Part shown: positions 59,311 through 64,000 of the stretch, piece after piece
How the letters are laid out: each line of letters opens with the position of its first letter
Numbering within the stretch: the first letter of the stretch is position 1
Origin: Symsagittifera roscoffensis
Taxonomy: Eukaryota; Xenacoelomorpha; Acoela; Convolutidae
Length of the DNA: 64,000 nt
Assembly: GCF_963678635.1 (NCBI RefSeq)
Contig: NC_087067.1
Coordinates: 9,285,716 to 9,349,715 of the forward strand
Direction: 5' to 3'
Made by a program: the position numbers and the translations under genes
Notes under the pieces: model-generated
What the model saw: only the letters and a program-made list of their open reading frames with translations
What the model was told of the DNA's origin: nothing
Databases searched by the model: none

Positions 59311-61177
59311 TGTAACTAAATGTCCATTACATGCGAACCAAGAATGTATAATGAAAAGAGTAATTGAATTGAAATCTTCTAGGAAATTGTTTTCAATGAA
59401 GTCGGAAACAGATGATGGGCTGTCTAGTTGTTCCAACTTTCCTGAGAGGCCGACAGAAGCAGAGTTAGCAGCGAATAGGCCTGTCCTACCTGAGATAGAA
59501 CATCTGAAGGGTAAAATATCTGACAAGGAACTAGATTCGCTCAGGGCGGTGCTAGATCGGAACGCAGACGTTTTTTCAAAGCATAAGGCCGATATAGGTT
59601 GTTGCAATTTTGTAGAGCACGAGATTGAGATAGAAGAGGGCTCGGTACCTCATAGGGAAGGGGCGAGAAGAATGACCCCAAACAAGTCAGAGGCGTGTAG
59701 GAAGGAAATTGAAATGTTAATGGAGTACGACATGATTGAGCCGTCGAAGTCCCCATGGGCTTGTGGCGTGGTCATGGCGAAAAAGAAAGGGGGACAACTC
59801 AGATTTTGTTGTGATTTCCGTTATCTGAACGCAGTGACTGTAAAGGACGCATACCCGATTCCCCGCATCGATGAGAGCCTATCCAAGCTGGGAGACGCTA
59901 AGTTCTTCACGACGTTGGATTTGGGCTCCGCATTCTGGCAAGTGCCACTCAGAAAGCAAGATCGAGAGAAAACAGGTTTCGCGTGTGAGCTGGGACTGTT
60001 CCAGTGGAAGAGGATGCCATTCGGATTGTGCAACGCGATGGCCACATTCCAGCGACTGATGGCCCAGGCACTCACGAGCGTCACCAAGAAATACGGGAAT
60101 CTCATTATGTGTTATGTCGATGATGTCGTGATTGCAACACCAACCTTAGAAGACCACATAGAGAGGTTGGAGGAGGTGTTTTCTTGCATGAAGCAGGCGG
60201 GTCTGAAATGCAAACCCTCTAAGTGTGAAATCCTCAGGGATTCCATAAAGTATCTGGGCCGCCTGGTTGACAAACATGGAGTGAGACCAGATCCCGAAGC
60301 GGTTGAAGCGGTGCTGACCTGGAAGGCACCTAAAACAGATACACAGCTGATGAGTTTTCTGGGATTCGCAAATTATTATCGAGAGTTCATCAAGGGGTAT
60401 GCTGACAAGATATACCCCATGCAGAGGCTGATGAGAAACAAGGGCAAAAAGTTCACCTGGACTGATGAGGCACAAGTTTCATTTGAAAACATCAAGCGTG
60501 AACTTTGCGAGGCACCGGTCCTCGGCATGCCAACAGAGAAGGGAATGTTCGTGCTGGACACGGATGCATCAGTGGTTGCGATATCGGGCATACTTCACCA
60601 GGAGCAGGAGTGGAACGGGAGAACGGTTCTTCGTCCGATAGCCTACGGGAGTAAAGTCCTGAGTGATACTGAAATGAAGTACGGCGCACCAAAAGCGGAG
60701 ATGTTTGCGGTGATCACTTTCGTGGAAAAATACAGGGCCTACTTGGGGAGTGCTCCCTTCAAGTTACGTGTGGATAATCGTGCCCTTGCCTGGCTGAAAA
60801 CCTATTCGATGGACCAAAGCTATATTGGTCGTTGGATTGTGCGCCTGGATGGATACCACATGATCATAGAGCACCGTACCCGTGACAAGCACCAGAACGC
60901 AGATAGCCTCAGTAAAAAGACAGAATTTTATGAGCGCCTCGAGGAGAAGCAGGCTAACCAATCAGAGATCAAAGACGGGTTTTCCTTTCTGGACAAAGAA
61001 AGCTACGATAAGCTGCCACTTACAAGGTGGTTAGACAAATCAGGACATCCTATACCTGGACACCCTGACCTTCCAGTGGAGACGGCCGCGGAGATAAAGC
61101 TTTTAGCCAGAGGCAAACCCGTTCCGTTGGACCTGCTAGTCCGATCCAACTTGGTACAGCATCACTTTATTGAATAA
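59159..61177 (+). CDS. pol: Reverse transcriptase-RNase H
   Basis: Open from 59159, overlapping gag-pro by 152 nt; the first ATG-independent family-like residues follow the (TG)6 tract. RT blocks: LRFCCDFRYLNAVTVKDAYP, FTTLDLGSAFWQVPL, RMPFGLCNAMATFQRLM and the catalytic YVDD at 60113-60124, followed by thumb and connection (FLGFANYYREFI). RNase H begins at VLDTDAS (Asp at 60557) with KYGAPKAEMFAV and HQNADSLS. Together they copy the element RNA into DNA in the capsid. The frame stops at TAA 61175-61177; integrase continues in the next frame. Confidence 0.9.
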   Translation, partial: EEASHSLRADCVCVLLNTEATTVTIQRGKKLGYALPLNTDFLSVENLKKFDVTKCPLHANQECIMKRVIELKSSRKLFSMKSETDDGLSSCSNFPERPTEAELAANRPVLPEIEHLKGKISDKELDSLRAVLDRNADVFSKHKADIGCCNFVEHEIEIEEGSVPHREGARRMTPNKSEACRKEIEMLMEYDMIEPSKSPWACGVVMAKKKGGQLRFCCDFRYLNAVTVKDAYPIPRIDESLSKLGDAKFFTTLDLGSAFWQVPLRKQDREKTGFACELGLFQWKRMPFGLCNAMATFQRLMAQALTSVTKKYGNLIMCYVDDVVIATPTLEDHIERLEEVFSCMKQAGLKCKPSKCEILRDSIKYLGRLVDKHGVRPDPEAVEAVLTWKAPKTDTQLMSFLGFANYYREFIKGYADKIYPMQRLMRNKGKKFTWTDEAQVSFENIKRELCEAPVLGMPTEKGMFVLDTDASVVAISGILHQEQEWNGRTVLRPIAYGSKVLSDTEMKYGAPKAEMFAVITFVEKYRAYLGSAPFKLRVDNRALAWLKTYSMDQSYIGRWIVRLDGYHMIIEHRTRDKHQNADSLSKKTEFYERLEEKQANQSEIKDGFSFLDKESYDKLPLTRWLDKSGHPIPGHPDLPVETAAEIKLLARGKPVPLDLLVRSNLVQHHFIE

Positions 61178-64000
61178 GACGGTGAACGTGGCGCCGGACG
61201 TCGTGGGAAAACTCCGTGACTTGTTGGATAGGGAAGTGAATAGGCATGATCGTGAATGGATGGAGACCATGCAGAGGTTGACTGTCACCGAGAGAACAGA
61301 GAAGAGGCCAGTGTCCATTCGCAGCCGAGGCGTTGAACGGGATTGCAGGTCGATCGTCAACCAGCTGGTGACCTCGATGCCGAAAGAAGTATTGTTGAGA
61401 ACTTCGTTCACTGAATATGGAACATCGAATCAAAACCAAGCTACTGAGGAAGTCAGGATCAGGTCGAAATCTAGCTTCACGAGGAGAGTGCACTTCACGG
61501 ATGCAAAAGAGGAATACGAGCCAAGCCCAGATTGTTCGTCCATGGACGAGACAATGTCCGGGGAGTCTGACACCTTCGAGCCAGTCAAGGACGTCTCCTC
61601 TGATGAGTCAGACACCTTTGAGCCCGTGCAGGACGACTTGTCCGGGGAGAGGTTGACTAGACCACCTAGGGGCAGAATTTTGTCCGGGGAGTCGGGTTCA
61701 AAGCGACCGATGGACAGAGTTTTGTCCGGGGAGTCAAGGAACATCTCAGACAACTTGGAATATGATGTTGAGGAATCAGTCGACTCAAGTGGTGACTCGA
61801 GACCCCAGTCCTGGGACAACACGTCTGAAACAACTTCCAATTCCCATGTGTCAGAGATCGCAATCCACTCCTTATTGGTAGACTGGAAGCAGCGTGGGCT
61901 GGACCGAGAAACACATCAGGATCCAGACAGGGACAGATACACCTCAGATGAAGAGGGCACTGTGGTAGATAATGCCGCAGACGAGCTCGAGCTGATAGCA
62001 GTTTCAAAACGCCCAACCAGATTGCTGCCACATGGTACGGTCGTCCGTACCAATCTGGAACCATCTGTGCAAGAAGCGACGCCTTTGAAAAAGATATGGT
62101 GTGTCAAGTTGATGGACGATGCTCATGCTCCGGAGATAATGATTGGGCAAATGAACGTGGTGAAGACGTATTTGAAAGCCAGGTACAGGCTGTCGGATCT
62201 CCTGAGGGCTCAACGAAATGATAGAATGACGAGCAGTCTGAAAAGATGGATCGAGAATGGAGCACCTGACAAGGGAGACTTGGAAGAAGACAGCTACAAA
62301 ATCCTGAAGCAATTTTACCTGAAGAGGAAAGACTTGTTGTACCTGAATAAGGACGGAATCGTAGCCTGTAAGCGCAAGGAGGAGGACAAGGTCCTTTATA
62401 AATACAATTCAATAGTGTTACCACAGTTGTACCAGACCGAATTGCTCTTTCGCTCACATGATCAGATGGGACATCAAGGCGTGGACAAAGTGTATAACAG
62501 GATACAAAAACGATTCGAATGGCCGGGATTGAAGAAGGCTTGTGAGAAATGGATAGCCGCATGCCTGTCTTGTCAACAGGCAAAGGATCCCAGGAAACTA
62601 AGGTTCCCCCTACAGTCAATAGAATCGTCAGGTTTCACCGAAGTGGTGCAAATTGATCATCAGAAAATCTGCATGACAGCAACGGGCTATAATCAGGTGC
62701 TGGTAATGATCGACCATTTTACGAAGTATGCGGAGGCAGCACCCTGCATGACAGCATCGGCAGAAGAAACATGCGATCATTTGATAAACGTGTGGATAGC
62801 AAGGCATGGCTGCCCCATCACGTTCCAATCGGACAATGGCAAAGCATTCGTAGGTGATCTCACAAAAGAGTTAATAAAAAGGTCGCAGGTAGCTCAGGCC
62901 CACTCGACCACTTATCACCCGCAAACGAATGGCCTAGTCGAGAGGCAGAATCGCACACTGGTATCCATGTTGAGAGTCTACTGCTCACGCTACATGGATG
63001 ACTGGGACAAGCACTTGCCGCAAGTGATGGGTGCTTACAACAGCACGGAGCATTCCACCACGGGAATAAGTCCACATATGATGCTGACGGGTCACGAAAA
63101 AGCACTCCCATTAACGTTCTTCTACCCTGAATATGAAGGGAAGAGGACAGCACCGCAAACGTACGTGCGGGACGTTATTAGAAGACAGCAGGACCTTAAT
63201 GACTTATGCAGGAGGAATACGCAACAGGCGCAAATTAGACAAAAAAGGAGGTTTGATAGAAGAACAGCCGATGCAAAAGCCTACTCAGTTGGCGATTACG
63301 TCTGGGTGTTCCAGGAAGTGGTTCCACCAAAAGGAACCAAGAAACTATTAAAGAAATGGCGTGGTCCATTTCAGATAACAGAGGTGCATCAAGGAGGTCG
63401 TTTTTATCGGCTGAGCACTGGAAGAGCGGCTCATTACGAGAATATCAAACCGCACAATGCCTCGTCAGAGGATTGGTGCATCCCAGCGGACATGCAAGAG
63501 GGAGACTATTTAATTGTGGATCCTGCTTGTGAAGTGAATGAGAGGGGTACTCGCGACAAGAACGACGGGAACGAGGTGGTGGACGATTGCGATCTACCAC
63601 TGGATCTCGAGTTGACTGAGCGAGTAGAGGTGGACGATGAAACTCTACCCTATGCCGAAGAAGACTGGGATTGCCCGGAACAAACCGAAATTGACAAAGG
63701 AATACAGCTTGACTTTCCTCTCACCATGGAAACACGTCAAAGCAAGAAAGGAAAAAACCAGAAGAAATACAATCCGTATGGCGAGGACTTCGTTGTAGAC
63801 AGGATAGTAGTGAGTGATGTCATAGACTCGCTGGTGGGACTGGACGAAGTGGCGATGCTAGGGGAAATCGACCTTGTGAACGATATGGATCAAGATTGGA
63901 TCGACGATCGATCAGAACCGGAAGTGGAGTTCGAACCAGAAGCGGAACAGACTCATGAGCAAGAACTAACAAACTTGCGCGTGCTCGAATGGCTCCACGA
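61140..64000 (+). CDS. int: Integrase with long N-terminal and C-terminal extensions (partial)
   Basis: Open from 61140 to the window end, at least 953 codons with no stop. It overlaps RT by 38 nt in the +1 frame. The first 430 codons form an acidic linker with repeated LSGES motifs (61554-61740). Then come the HHCC zinc fold (His 62457 and 62472, Cys 62562 and 62571), the catalytic core D-58-D-35-E (62655, 62832, 62940) and a GPY/F-like KKWRGPFQI (about 63354-63378). An acidic tail with METRQSKKGKNQKKYNPYGE follows. It inserts the cDNA into the genome. An own initiation codon or a +1 shift is needed. Confidence 0.88.

Larger units (their letters stand above)
51436..64000 (+). mobile_element. 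Ty3/gypsy-type LTR retrotransposon, 5' part and most of pol
   Basis: GC-richer than the host DNA. A long leader is followed by gag-protease, RT-RNase H and integrase in three overlapping frames, in the order typical of Ty3/gypsy (integrase last). The left limit is uncertain: TGTAATGTCCTAG at 51436 could be an LTR start, but the right LTR lies outside the window, so no LTR or primer binding site can be proven. Confidence 0.85.

Overview
The window is AT-rich, intron-bearing eukaryotic nuclear DNA. GT-AG introns, tRNA-derived SINE-like repeats, hAT-type elements with 8-bp target duplications, a Ty3/gypsy-type retrotransposon and a spliced type I membrane protein gene all point to an invertebrate animal. 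I cannot name the phylum. One weak reading frame resembling an MSP domain would fit a nematode but does not establish it. There is no bacterial-style gene organisation, no rRNA, no convincing functional tRNA and no CRISPR array.

Layout. 1-18.8 kb is mostly non-coding. It holds a few small exon candidates (163-242; a minus-strand pair at 5981-6113), a foldback element packed with AGATCTGAAAT palindromes (7368-8233), an MSP-like frame (9837-10151), a clean hAT MITE (10673-11049) and the first SINE-like copy. 18.85-26.7 kb is a tandem segmental duplication. Its left copy contains a 520-bp near-perfect palindrome, and both copies carry the same hAT insertion and the same tRNA-like sequence. 27676-27875 is an assembly gap. 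28-34.9 kb holds degraded SINE-like copies and short repeats. 35.5-38.9 kb is a decayed retroelement area with 0.67-kb direct repeats around a frame bearing a YMDD-type motif.

39.5-43.3 kb (minus strand) is the best host gene: a signal peptide, a long repeat-rich, N-glycosylation-rich acidic ectodomain, one membrane helix and a basic tail. Four coding exons have mutually compatible phases. The layout recalls the TGN38/TGOLN2 family. Its upstream side is followed by a 2-kb tandem duplication (43.76-47.6 kb) built from about 166-bp satellite-like units.

51.2-64.0 kb is dominated by a GC-richer Ty3/gypsy-type element on the plus strand that runs off the window. It has a long leader full of ACCCTCCG/CGGAGGGT motifs, a duplicated piece of its own gag, a 185-bp tandem repeat, then gag-protease, reverse transcriptase-RNase H and integrase. 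These lie in three successive overlapping frames, each +1 relative to the previous one. The first shift coincides with a (TG)6 tract, so at least that break looks like a repeat-length mutation rather than a designed frameshift.
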